The position numbers were made by a program, and so were the translations under genes. Positions 1-8,102 of a stretch of 41,240 nucleotides of DNA are shown here, piece by piece. How positions within the stretch are numbered: position 1 is the first letter of the stretch; the number at the start of each line of letters is the position of its first letter. Source of the stretch: JAVZOV01 sp049976445 (lineage in GTDB: Archaea; Thermoproteota; Thermoprotei; Gearchaeales; WAQG01); contig JBMFIF010000008.1 in NCBI GenBank assembly GCA_049976445.1, positions 1 to 41,240 of the forward strand, in the 5' to 3' direction. The notes beneath the pieces were generated by a model that was given only the letters and a program-made list of their open reading frames with translations, ran no database searches and was not told where the DNA came from.

Positions 1-99
1 GGTTTATCTCTACAACTTGTTCATGAGGGATTTGAGGACCACTTAGGGAGCATGTAGTGGTAGGGGTAAGTCTCTTATGCACAGATCCTCACATGTGAG

Positions 100-116
100 A
101 ATTATGCAACAAAGCA
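100..116. repeat. Terminal repeat of a mobile element (partial, cut by the window edge)
   Basis: The 17-base string AATTATGCAACAAAGCA recurs exactly at 23701-23717 and inverted at 23529-23545, where the two copies bound a 188-bp inverted-repeat element. Bases 1-99 carry no recognisable gene and are probably the interior of a similar element whose other end lies outside the window. The link between the two loci is seen in the sequence; calling it an element end is inference. Confidence 0.5.
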
Positions 117-165
117 GTTCTTAATAAAAAAATATAACCGATAAATGTTCTAAGTGAAACATTAT

Positions 166-1047
166 TTATTTTACCGTTCTTGGTGGTGGTTCTGGAATTT
201 TTGGGTTAGGTTTGTGTTCTTTAGATATTGGCTTTATTTCTGTTTTGTTTTTGACTTTCTTTATTCCTAGGCTTTCTGATATGACTATTCTTTTAAGTAA
301 TTGTATTGCTAATGCTGGATCTACACCCTTTGGACATACTGCGCTACAACTACCTGCAAAATGGCATCTCCATACTCCATGAGAATTATCAAGGATTAAA
401 ATCCTTTGTTCTGCTCCCTGGTCTCTATTGTCAACGGTATATCTGTATGCTTGTGCTAATGCTTGAGGACCTATGAAGAGGTCATCAGTAGCCATGATAG
501 GGCATGCAGCATTACAAAGTCCACACTTTATACAGTATGAGAATTGCATGTAAAGTAAATGTTGTTCGGGAGTCTGTAAATACTCACCTGCTGGGTTTTC
601 TTGTTCTTTTTTGTCCTCCCTTATTATAAATGGTTTAATACTCTTGTGTTTAACAAAGAAGTTTGAGAAATCGGTTGCTAAATCTCTTATTATTGGATAA
701 TTAGGTAATGGTCTAATCTCGATTGTATCCGAGTTTAACTCGAAGATTTGTGTTTGGCATGCTAGTCTAGGGAGTCCATTAATTAACATTCCACAGGAAC
801 CACATATTCCCATGCGACAGGAGTGTCTGTATGCAAGTGAGTGATCTATATTTTCTTTTATATAGAATAATGCATCTAAAACAGTCATTCCTCTGTAGAC
901 AGGTACTTTGTATTCTTCGAATCTTGGTTTTTCATCTTTCTCTGGAATAAATCTGAATACCTTAAATATGATCTCTTTTGTTACTTGCTTTGTTTCAGTA
1001 ATGCCTTCTTCTGGTCTTGCTTTAATTGTTTCTGATACTGTAGTCAT
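166..1047 (-). CDS. sdhB: Succinate dehydrogenase iron-sulfur subunit SdhB
   Basis: This subunit of 293 residues carries electrons from the SdhA flavin to the membrane anchor in complex II. All three cluster motifs are visible. The 2Fe-2S ligands are C77, C82, C85 and C97. CxxCxxCxxxCP runs at 172-182, and CHFAGSCSAVCP at 228-239 completes the 4Fe-4S and 3Fe-4S sites. In the third site the position that is Cys in enzymes with a second 4Fe-4S cluster is Ala231, so a normal 3Fe-4S cluster is expected. The start has an excellent Shine-Dalgarno, GGAGGTG, 8 nt upstream, inside the end of sdhD. It is the last gene of the sdhA-C-D-B operon. The C-terminal tail from about 262 is Lys/Pro-rich and less conserved. 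Confidence 0.97.
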   Translation of the reverse strand: MTTVSETIKARPEEGITETKQVTKEIIFKVFRFIPEKDEKPRFEEYKVPVYRGMTVLDALFYIKENIDHSLAYRHSCRMGICGSCGMLINGLPRLACQTQIFELNSDTIEIRPLPNYPIIRDLATDFSNFFVKHKSIKPFIIREDKKEQENPAGEYLQTPEQHLLYMQFSYCIKCGLCNAACPIMATDDLFIGPQALAQAYRYTVDNRDQGAEQRILILDNSHGVWRCHFAGSCSAVCPKGVDPALAIQLLKRIVISESLGIKKVKNKTEIKPISKEHKPNPKIPEPPPRTVK

Positions 1048-1050
1048 CTA

Positions 1051-1407
1051 TCATCCACCTCCCGCATTAATATAAAACATTACAGCTGCGTATAATCCGT
1101 ATAAGTAAGTTATCATAGCTACTATTAAGACTCCAAAGTTGATTAATGTTTTATATTTTCCACCTGAAAGTTCTAGAAGTAATGTTCTTGCCCCATAGTT
1201 TGCATGATACATCACTATTGTTAAGAATAACGCATAGAATACAATGTAAAGGGGTTGTTGCGCCCGTTTAACAAGACTAGCATAGTAAAGACCTGTTTTA
1301 TAACCTGTTCCTATGATAGTTGAAAATGTTGATATATGAATGAATGCTAATATGACTAGTAATGCGCCTGTTATTAATTGAAGGAACCAAAGCTGTGATT
1401 CTTTCAT
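1051..1407 (-). CDS. sdhD: Succinate dehydrogenase membrane anchor SdhD
   Basis: Small hydrophobic protein with three likely membrane helices, about residues 9-33, 53-75 and 90-115 counted from an upstream GTG. H27 and H71 of that numbering are candidate heme b or quinone-site ligands; the HxxxGxR stretch after H71 fits the classical SdhC/SdhD anchor fold rather than the Cys-rich (CCG-domain) anchor of Sulfolobales. The open frame can begin at GTG 1416, which overlaps the sdhC stop. However, a GGTGAT Shine-Dalgarno sits 4 nt before ATG 1407, so I choose 1407. Only 3 nt separate its stop from sdhB. Assignment to D rather than C rests on operon order and size. Confidence 0.82.
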   Translation of the reverse strand: MKESQLWFLQLITGALLVILAFIHISTFSTIIGTGYKTGLYYASLVKRAQQPLYIVFYALFLTIVMYHANYGARTLLLELSGGKYKTLINFGVLIVAMITYLYGLYAAVMFYINAGGG

Positions 1408-1412
1408 TTTTA

Positions 1413-1895
1413 TCACCGCAGATAAATCAAGTATTCCATCAATGTGCCTAGTATTATTATTCCAGCTATTATCATTAATATTATTGCAATAATTCTTTGT
1501 GTGCTTTTCAATGATTGTGGTTTATATGGATATTCAGGTCTTATTGGTTTTCCTATGGTGTATCCAAGCTCTGCAAGTATTAATCTAATTCCGTTAGCAC
1601 CGTGTAATGCTAATGATGCTATTACTATGATCTCTCCAGTATAGTTTATTGGGTTTTCGAATGTTGACATGAGACCAGTCCATGCTGTTCCTCCCCAAAG
1701 ACGAATACTTGTTACGTAAATATGCATGTAAAGGTAAACCACTAATATTACGCCTGTCACTCTATGCATTGTGTACATCCATCTTTCAAAATTAAATTTA
1801 AAAGGGCTGAGCCAGGCTTTTAATCCTAATTTATATTTTGGAATGGCTTTTGGTACTGCTACGTTTTTATATGATTTTATGTTTTTTTCATCCAT
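1413..1895 (-). CDS. sdhC: Succinate dehydrogenase cytochrome b subunit SdhC
   Basis: Membrane anchor of complex II with 160 residues. After a basic cytosolic N-terminus comes the SdhC signature HRVTG (H44), helix 1 with H58, helix 2 around 84-108 with LHGANGIR (H98, probable heme ligand) and helix 3 around 133-157. A Shine-Dalgarno, GGAGG, lies 7-8 nt before the ATG and overlaps the TAG stop of sdhA, so translation is probably coupled. Its TGA overlaps the alternative GTG of sdhD. Confidence 0.9.
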   Translation of the reverse strand: MDEKNIKSYKNVAVPKAIPKYKLGLKAWLSPFKFNFERWMYTMHRVTGVILVVYLYMHIYVTSIRLWGGTAWTGLMSTFENPINYTGEIIVIASLALHGANGIRLILAELGYTIGKPIRPEYPYKPQSLKSTQRIIAIILMIIAGIIILGTLMEYLIYLR

Positions 1896-1907
1896 CTTTT
1901 ATTCCTC

Positions 1908-3647
1908 CTAATATTTTCGTTCAACCGGTAACCATTTAGTTATTCTAACAGGTATATATGTTAATGTTGGTGATCCATCTGGTGTTTTTATTGCTAACGT
2001 GTGTTTTAACCAATTGATATCATCTCTTTTTGGATAATCAAGTCTGTAATGAGCACCTCTGGATTCTGTTCTGGCAAACGCGCTATGAAGAATAACCTCT
2101 GCCACATCAAGCATGTTTTCAAGTTCTAGGGCTGAAATTAGATCCGTGTTGTAAACTCTGCTCTTATCAGTTACTTCAGCTCTTTTGAAGCGTTCTTTTA
2201 ATTCTCTAATCTTCTTTATACCTTCTGCTAACTCATTTCCTGTTCTAAATACATATGCTTTCTGATCCATTGTTTGTCGTAGTTCATTTTTTATCTCATA
2301 GAGATTTTCCTCACCTCTCTTTCCTAACATTTTATCATAGATTCTTGATTCTTCATAAGAAACTAGTTCTTGAGATGGTGATGGGTCAGAATTGTTTGTC
2401 ATGAGATAGTTAAAAGCTTCTGCACCTGCTATTCTTCCATAAGCTATGCATGCAGCTGTTGAATTTGTACCAAGTCTATTAGCTCCATGTATACTGATAC
2501 ATACGCATTCTCCTACTCCCCATAAACCTTTGATTGGTGTTCCATCAGCGTACAATATTCTAGCATCAGTGTCGCTGTGTATACCACCCATAGTGTAATG
2601 AGCTGCAGGCCTTACTGGTATTGGTTCATCTATAGGATCAATGCCAACAAATTTTATTGCTAGTTCTCTGATGAATGGTAATCTCTCTTTAATTTTTTCT
2701 TCACCTAAATGTCTTAGATCCAAGTGAAGATAGTCAAGGCCTCTCGGACCTTTAAAACCACGGCCTTGCATTATTTCTGTTACCATTGATCTGCTGACTA
2801 TATCTCTTGGCGCCAGTTCCATCCTTTCAGGCGCATAAGCTTTCATGAATCTTTCTCCTTTATTGTTAATGAGATAACCACCTTCGCCTCTTGCAGCTTC
2901 CGAAACTAGTATTCCTGAAGGAACTAAACCAGTTGGATGGAATTGTATGAATTCCATATCTTTTAATGGGATTCCTGCTCGGTAAGCCATCGCTAAACCA
3001 TCACCAGTTACTGTTCTTGAATACGTAGTGAAACCGTATATTATACCCGCACCACCGGTTGCTATTATACCTGCACGACCCTTAAAAACATGAAAGTCTC
3101 CAGTTTTCATTTCAATGGCTGTTAATCCTTCAAATTTTTTATCCTCAATTAAAAAGGAAGTCACAAACCATTCATTGTAAAATGTTATATTATCGTATTT
3201 AAGCAAGTTATCGTAGAGTGCTTGCATCTCAAAAAATCCTGTTTTATCAGCCGCAAAAACGGCTCTTGGAAATGTATGACCACCAAAGGGTCTTTGATCA
3301 ATTCGGCCATCTTTTCTTCTAGACCACGGTATTCCCATGTGATCTAACATTAGAATTTCTTCTGGCATTATACGAACAAATTTTTCTACTGCATCTTGAT
3401 CAGATAGAAAATCACCACCCTTAATAGTATCCCATTCATGTAATTCATAACTATCACCTTCTTCAGGTCTAAGAACAGCAGCAGTACCACCTTCTGCAGC
3501 TACTGAATGAGATCGCATTACGTGGAGCTTTGAAATAACAGCAATATCAAGCTTTCCTTTACTTAACCTTGCTACTTCATATGCAGCTCTTAACCCAGCT
3601 AATCCAGAACCTACTATGAGCACATCATGTGAAATAACTTCTGGCGT
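1908..3647 (-). CDS. sdhA: Succinate dehydrogenase flavoprotein SdhA, probable ACG start
   Basis: Catalytic subunit oxidising succinate to fumarate. Counting from GTG 3623 (571 residues), the dinucleotide-binding GSGLAGLRAA is at 5-14 and the histidine for covalent FAD is H39 in SHSVAAEGG. Substrate residues are H229 (HPTGL), R273, H342 (HYTMGG) and R383 (NRLGTNS). A GTG start would begin inside the first Rossmann strand. The same frame extends upstream as PEVISHDV, typical of the family N-terminus, but has no ATG, GTG or TTG before an in-frame TGA at 3656-3654. A Shine-Dalgarno, AAGGTGAT, at 3660-3653 sits at normal distance from ACG 3647, so ACG is the likely start (579 residues). A TATA-like box lies at about 3682-3690. 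The stop is TAG. Confidence 0.93.
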   Translation of the reverse strand, partial: TPEVISHDVLIVGSGLAGLRAAYEVARLSKGKLDIAVISKLHVMRSHSVAAEGGTAAVLRPEEGDSYELHEWDTIKGGDFLSDQDAVEKFVRIMPEEILMLDHMGIPWSRRKDGRIDQRPFGGHTFPRAVFAADKTGFFEMQALYDNLLKYDNITFYNEWFVTSFLIEDKKFEGLTAIEMKTGDFHVFKGRAGIIATGGAGIIYGFTTYSRTVTGDGLAMAYRAGIPLKDMEFIQFHPTGLVPSGILVSEAARGEGGYLINNKGERFMKAYAPERMELAPRDIVSRSMVTEIMQGRGFKGPRGLDYLHLDLRHLGEEKIKERLPFIRELAIKFVGIDPIDEPIPVRPAAHYTMGGIHSDTDARILYADGTPIKGLWGVGECVCISIHGANRLGTNSTAACIAYGRIAGAEAFNYLMTNNSDPSPSQELVSYEESRIYDKMLGKRGEENLYEIKNELRQTMDQKAYVFRTGNELAEGIKKIRELKERFKRAEVTDKSRVYNTDLISALELENMLDVAEVILHSAFARTESRGAHYRLDYPKRDDINWLKHTLAIKTPDGSPTLTYIPVRITKWLPVERKY

Positions 3648-3936
3648 TTTTAATCACCTTAGTAAATATAAGCATTCTAAACTATATACTTTTCTATGGT
3701 ATTCATTCTTTCTTATGTTATTTTTATCAATAAAGTACCTAACTGCAAAATTCATTATTTTATGATATGTATTTATTTTATTTATATATGTTCAATTTTT
3801 ATTTACAATGATTTTATTATTATGAAATATTCAGTTAACTGATGGTATAATCTTTTAATTAAGAAATAATACAAACATTATATGTTTTGTGTTATGATGA
3901 ATAAAAATATTAACTTGTGGTTGTGATAATATTTTA
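3648..3936. other. Divergent intergenic region with promoters
   Basis: AT-rich spacer between sdhA (minus) and the PLP decarboxylase gene (plus). It holds the sdhA Shine-Dalgarno and TATA-like box on the minus strand, and TATA-like sequences about 3875-3890 for the plus-strand gene. No ORF or RNA gene is recognisable. Confidence 0.5.
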
Positions 3937-5376
3937 GTGTTAAAAATGAAAGTTTTACCTGATAAGTCCACTTCTGCTAATGAAGTGTTTAAGAGTTTAC
4001 AGGAATATACCTTTAAGGATTTTAATCCTTTAAGTGGGAGAATGTATGGTCATTATTATGCTGCAGGAGCTATGGATGTTATAGAAATCGGCAGGAGAGC
4101 ATATGTTGAATTTATGGATAAAACAATGCTTGATTTTACTGTTTACCCTAGTGTTCTTAAATTGGAGAATGATGTAGTAGGAATGGTAGGATCTTTACTT
4201 GGAGGTAATGAAGATACTGTAGGTACGTTTACTTATGGTGGTACTGAAAGTATAATGATTGCTATAAAGGCTGCAAGAGAGTTTTTTAAAAAGAGAAATA
4301 ATACAACACCGGAGATTATTTTACCTTCAACAGCTCATCCTGCTTTTTACAAGGCTGCAGAATATTTAGGGTTAAAGCCTGTTAGAGTTAATGTGGATCA
4401 TGAAACCTTCCAGGTAAATATAGAATCAGTAAAAAATTTAATATCAGATAATACTGCAGTAATAGTAGGATCTGCTCCCAATTATCCCTTTGGAGTGATC
4501 GATGATATAAAGGCTTTATCAGAAATAGCTATTGATAAGAAAGTCTGGCTACATGTTGATGCGTGTATAGGAGGTTTCATTCTGCCATTCTTTAAAGAAC
4601 TTGGTGAAAAAATACCTCCTTTTGATTTTTCACTCGAGGGTGTAGCTTCGATCTCTGCTGATCTACATAAATATGGATATGCTCCTAAAGGAGCATCTAT
4701 AGTACTTTTTAGGAATGCTGAACTTAGAGAGGGAAGTATTTTTGTTATGTCGAGTTGGCCTGGGTATCCTATAGTAAATACAACTGTGCTTTCAACAAGG
4801 TCTGCAGGTACATTGGCAGGAGCATGGGCTGTTTTGAATTATCTTGGAAAGGAAGGATATATCAAACTAGCAAAAAGAATACTCGATGCAAAAAGAAAAA
4901 TCATTAAGGGATTAAGTGAAATAGGATTTAAAATATTGGGCAATCCATTAGGTGGCATTATAGCTTTTACATCTGATAACTTAAATATATCAGCATTATC
5001 AGGTAAAATGGCATCTTTAGGATGGTATGTACAATTTCAACCAGGATCTAAACTTCTTGGCTTTCCTAAGAGTATACATCTTACACTCATGCCAGTACAC
5101 TCAGAAAATGCTGATAAATTCTTAAATGATCTAAAAAATGTGTCAAAAGAAATTAGCAAAACGGAATCTCTAGAGATCAACGTATCTGTACTTAAAGATA
5201 TAGGGAGTTTAATTGCCAGCGAAGATCTCGTGAAATTTCTTGGATTAAAAGAGGGAGAATTACCGGAAGATTTAAGCATTGTAAACGAGTTAATGCATGT
5301 TATGCCTCCAGAGATTGTTGAAAACATATTAAGAAAAATAATTAATGAATATGTATTTAGGCCGTCAAGAAAATGA
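3937..5376 (+). CDS. PLP-dependent decarboxylase/lyase, sphingosine-1-phosphate lyase-like
   Basis: Fold type I PLP enzyme of the group II decarboxylase superfamily, 479 residues. The lysine that binds PLP is K245 in HKYGYAPKG, a string characteristic of the sphingosine-1-phosphate lyase branch. H134 (TAHPAFYKA) should stack on the PLP ring and D208 (HVDAC) should hold its pyridine nitrogen. After the active-site lysine the family segment with SAGTLAGAWA is also present. Substrate is unknown; other archaeal members of the superfamily decarboxylate aspartate, glutamate or tyrosine, so amino-acid decarboxylation is an equal possibility. The start is GTG 3937 or ATG 3946. It converges on a sugar kinase gene with only 28 nt between stops. 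No membrane segment is seen. Confidence 0.8.
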   Translation: MLKMKVLPDKSTSANEVFKSLQEYTFKDFNPLSGRMYGHYYAAGAMDVIEIGRRAYVEFMDKTMLDFTVYPSVLKLENDVVGMVGSLLGGNEDTVGTFTYGGTESIMIAIKAAREFFKKRNNTTPEIILPSTAHPAFYKAAEYLGLKPVRVNVDHETFQVNIESVKNLISDNTAVIVGSAPNYPFGVIDDIKALSEIAIDKKVWLHVDACIGGFILPFFKELGEKIPPFDFSLEGVASISADLHKYGYAPKGASIVLFRNAELREGSIFVMSSWPGYPIVNTTVLSTRSAGTLAGAWAVLNYLGKEGYIKLAKRILDAKRKIIKGLSEIGFKILGNPLGGIIAFTSDNLNISALSGKMASLGWYVQFQPGSKLLGFPKSIHLTLMPVHSENADKFLNDLKNVSKEISKTESLEINVSVLKDIGSLIASEDLVKFLGLKEGELPEDLSIVNELMHVMPPEIVENILRKIINEYVFRPSRK

Positions 5377-5404
5377 GTAATCTTTTTTATGAATGAGAAT
5401 TTCA

Positions 5405-6970
5405 TCATTTAAGACCGTTTCCTAAATTGTATAACTTATTTAATCTCTTGAATATGTCTTTAAGGTTTTCGTATGTTTTCTTGAATTCTTTAAATTTTTT
5501 CTCCATAATTTCAGAGCTATTAGCATCTGGTTTAAAGATCTTATCTATTCTAAACCTTAAAACAATTTCATCAAAGTTTTTAAAAGCTCCGATTGCTATC
5601 GATGCTATTGCAGCAGATCCTCTGACACCAGCTAATTGGGGATTTGAGATTCTTCTAACTGGTTTTCGTATAGAATCAGCAATTAATTGGCACCATAAAT
5701 CAAACAATGCTCCTCCCCCTACTATATTAATGATCTCCTGTTGTTTTTCTGTCATTTTCTCTACATAAGGATATGCCCATTTAATGTTGAGAGCTACACC
5801 TTCCATTATGGATCTTAAAATTTCTTCTTTCTTAGTATCTAGTGTTAGGTTTAATAATCCTCCTCTCACAAACGGATTATCAATTGGTGATCTTTCACCG
5901 TAAAACCAAGGTAAGAATAATATATCAGTTTTATTAGTTTCGCGCACTAATTTGTCAACTTTTTCATAATCTTTTTCCATACCTAGCATACTCATCATCC
6001 ATTCTAAAGATCCAGCGGCAACTTCTTGTTCAGCTATGAGTAGATATTTATTGGGAATAGCACTAAGTAAACTACCCACATAATGAAAAACATCAACTTT
6101 CCTTTTAGATATATGTCCAGCTATCCAGTCGCTAGTTCCAACATATATATGCAACTCACCTTCCTTGACAGCCCCTGAACCTATGGCTGCTGACGTAATA
6201 TCTCCAGCTCCAACTATTACAGGAACATCATCACCAATTCCAAATTGAACAGCAGCCTCTTTACTAAGTCTTCCTGCTATTTCTGTCGATTGTTTTATTT
6301 CAGGGAATAAATCTACTGATAATTTGTAATCCTTAAGTAATTCTAATGACCATTTTGCTTTTCCGTGTTTAGTATCAGCTAACCATGATAAGTTTGCCTC
6401 ATCTGGACTTGTTATAAATTTATTAGTACATTTATTAATAAGATATCCTTTCACGTCAAGAAATTTGTATGTCTTATTAAAAATATCAGGTTCATTTTCT
6501 TTTATCCAAATAATCTTAGAAATCACATCCTTTCCAGTTTTACTTGGTGCACCTCCAGTTATTCGTAAAAATTTAATTAACCTAAAAATTGAGTAACCTT
6601 GCAATTTGATTAAACCTTTCCACAATTCTCGTGGAAGACCCGCTGCTCTCTCATCTAACCATATTATTATACTTCTTAAAGGATTACCAGATTTATCAAC
6701 AGGAACAATTCCGGCCATATGTGCTCCAAATATGATGGCCGATATGCTCTCTTTTCCCATTATTTTTTCAATAGTTTCTTTAAACGTACTGATTATACTT
6801 TCCCAAAGAATATTTGGATCCTGTTCTGCCCATCCTTTCTTAGGATAGTTGATTATTGATTTAGTGGATGCTTTAGCAATAGGTTCAAAATTGTTAATAT
6901 CTATTACACTACATTTTATTGATGTAGTACCTATATCAAAAGCAGCAATATATTTAGATTTGTTGACCAT
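5405..6970 (-). CDS. FGGY-family carbohydrate kinase (xylulokinase-like)
   Basis: Phosphorylates a sugar or polyol with ATP. The 521 residues match the usual FGGY length. The N-terminal ATPase phosphate motif DIGTTS is at 12-17, substrate-loop GAHMAG at 82-87, and the catalytic base is probably D257 in VGAGD. The C-terminal domain carries GERSPIDNPFVRGG and the adenosine motif GGGALFDLW. Similarity by eye is nearest to xylulokinase or gluconate-type kinases; the substrate cannot be fixed from sequence. ATG 6970 follows a Shine-Dalgarno, GGTGA, with about 7 nt spacing. No other sugar gene is adjacent. Confidence 0.85.
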   Translation of the reverse strand: MVNKSKYIAAFDIGTTSIKCSVIDINNFEPIAKASTKSIINYPKKGWAEQDPNILWESIISTFKETIEKIMGKESISAIIFGAHMAGIVPVDKSGNPLRSIIIWLDERAAGLPRELWKGLIKLQGYSIFRLIKFLRITGGAPSKTGKDVISKIIWIKENEPDIFNKTYKFLDVKGYLINKCTNKFITSPDEANLSWLADTKHGKAKWSLELLKDYKLSVDLFPEIKQSTEIAGRLSKEAAVQFGIGDDVPVIVGAGDITSAAIGSGAVKEGELHIYVGTSDWIAGHISKRKVDVFHYVGSLLSAIPNKYLLIAEQEVAAGSLEWMMSMLGMEKDYEKVDKLVRETNKTDILFLPWFYGERSPIDNPFVRGGLLNLTLDTKKEEILRSIMEGVALNIKWAYPYVEKMTEKQQEIINIVGGGALFDLWCQLIADSIRKPVRRISNPQLAGVRGSAAIASIAIGAFKNFDEIVLRFRIDKIFKPDANSSEIMEKKFKEFKKTYENLKDIFKRLNKLYNLGNGLK

Positions 6971-7231
6971 GATCTACTCACCACGAACAATTGAAATTAA
7001 ATGATTCTTTGTTTCTTTTATCCCTAATATGTACCGCATTGAGCATGATAGAATATTTTTCATAACTTTATTTACTTCTTCCTTTAAAAAAATAAGTCGT
7101 ATATCCTTCACAAGACACACTATGGAATAATTGGTTGAATATACTTAATAAACTTTTCTTATTCATTATGACTATCAATAGGTTATAAAATTAAGTCTAT
7201 ATATTTTATTTTATATTAAATAGTGATCGCT

Positions 7232-7924
7232 ATGATACATCTGGTGCTTGTGGAATCTCCTCTTGAGTTAATACCTTTGAGTATTGCTACACATCCTATA
7301 ATACAGACAATCTCTAAAAAGAGGGGTAAAAAACCGACTGAGATGTTGCTTGATGTTTCGTTACATTATAGGGTAATGAGGGGTATTCCTAAGATGCATA
7401 AGAGGGGTAGGCCAGATATTGTTCATAGGTTTCTTATAGAGGCTCTTGGATCTCCTCTTAACAAGATGGGGTTGTTAAAGATATATGTTCATACTATAAA
7501 TGATGATGTTATAGAAATGCGGAGTGATTTAAGAATACCTCGTAACTATAACAGGTTTGTTGGTCTTATGGAACAGTTATTAATCGATGGTACTGTGCCT
7601 AGAGATGAGCCTTTGATGTGGATTTTTAAAGGGAGTTTACGTAAGCTTATAGAAAGAATAAACCCTGAAACAGTAGTACTTATGCATGAAAGTGGTGACC
7701 ACATGAACGTTCTTGAATTAGCCGATAAAATTGTTAAGCTAAATAATCCAGTAATTTTAATAGGCGGATTTCCGCACGGAGATTTTGAGAAAGAAACTAT
7801 GGATCTTGCGAATCTTAAAGTTTCAATATACGATAAACCTCTTGAAACTAGTATAGTTGCCTCTAGAGTGCTTTGTGGACTAGAGTTAAAAATTGCGTCA
7901 GGCTTAAAACTAGGGAAGAAATAA
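7232..7924 (+). CDS. nep1: Ribosome biogenesis methyltransferase Nep1/Emg1
   Basis: SPOUT-class methyltransferase that methylates N1 of a pseudouridine in small-subunit rRNA and helps assemble the 30S particle. Family signatures are the N-terminal IHLVLVESPLELIP, the RNA-binding RGRPDIVHRF, the SAM-knot IGGFPHGDF and the C-terminal YDKPLETSIVASRVLCGLE. The open frame can begin at GTG 7223, but ATG 7232 starts exactly at the conserved MIHLVLVE, and a TATA-like run at about 7200-7215 suggests a short or absent leader. Its stop is 11 nt before tRNA-His, and the two may be co-transcribed. Confidence 0.95.
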   Translation: MIHLVLVESPLELIPLSIATHPIIQTISKKRGKKPTEMLLDVSLHYRVMRGIPKMHKRGRPDIVHRFLIEALGSPLNKMGLLKIYVHTINDDVIEMRSDLRIPRNYNRFVGLMEQLLIDGTVPRDEPLMWIFKGSLRKLIERINPETVVLMHESGDHMNVLELADKIVKLNNPVILIGGFPHGDFEKETMDLANLKVSIYDKPLETSIVASRVLCGLELKIASGLKLGKK

Positions 7925-7935
7925 TTTACATTGGT

Positions 7936-8012
7936 GGCCCGGGTTGAGTAGCCTGGTAGCTCGGAGGCCTGTGGAGCCTCTAGCGTCGGTTCAAATCCGG
8001 CCCCGGGCCCCA
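7936..8012 (+). tRNA. tRNA-His (GTG) with encoded G-1 and CCA
   Basis: Cloverleaf read by hand. Acceptor GCCCGGG 7937-7943 pairs with 8002-8008. The D stem is GAG/CTC, and the anticodon stem GAGGC/GCCTC brackets loop CTGTGGA with anticodon GTG at 7971-7973. T arm is GTCGG-TTCAAAT-CCGGC. The extra G at 7936 faces C73 at 8009, the G-1:C73 pair unique to tRNA-His, and CCA is encoded at 8010-8012. No intron. It lies 11 nt after nep1. Confidence 0.95.
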
Positions 8013-8102
8013 TCATAAAGATTTATCGTATCATAAAAGATAAAATCTATGTCTAAATAGGAACATTAAATTTAAATATCATATCAATATTTTTTACACA
8101 AT

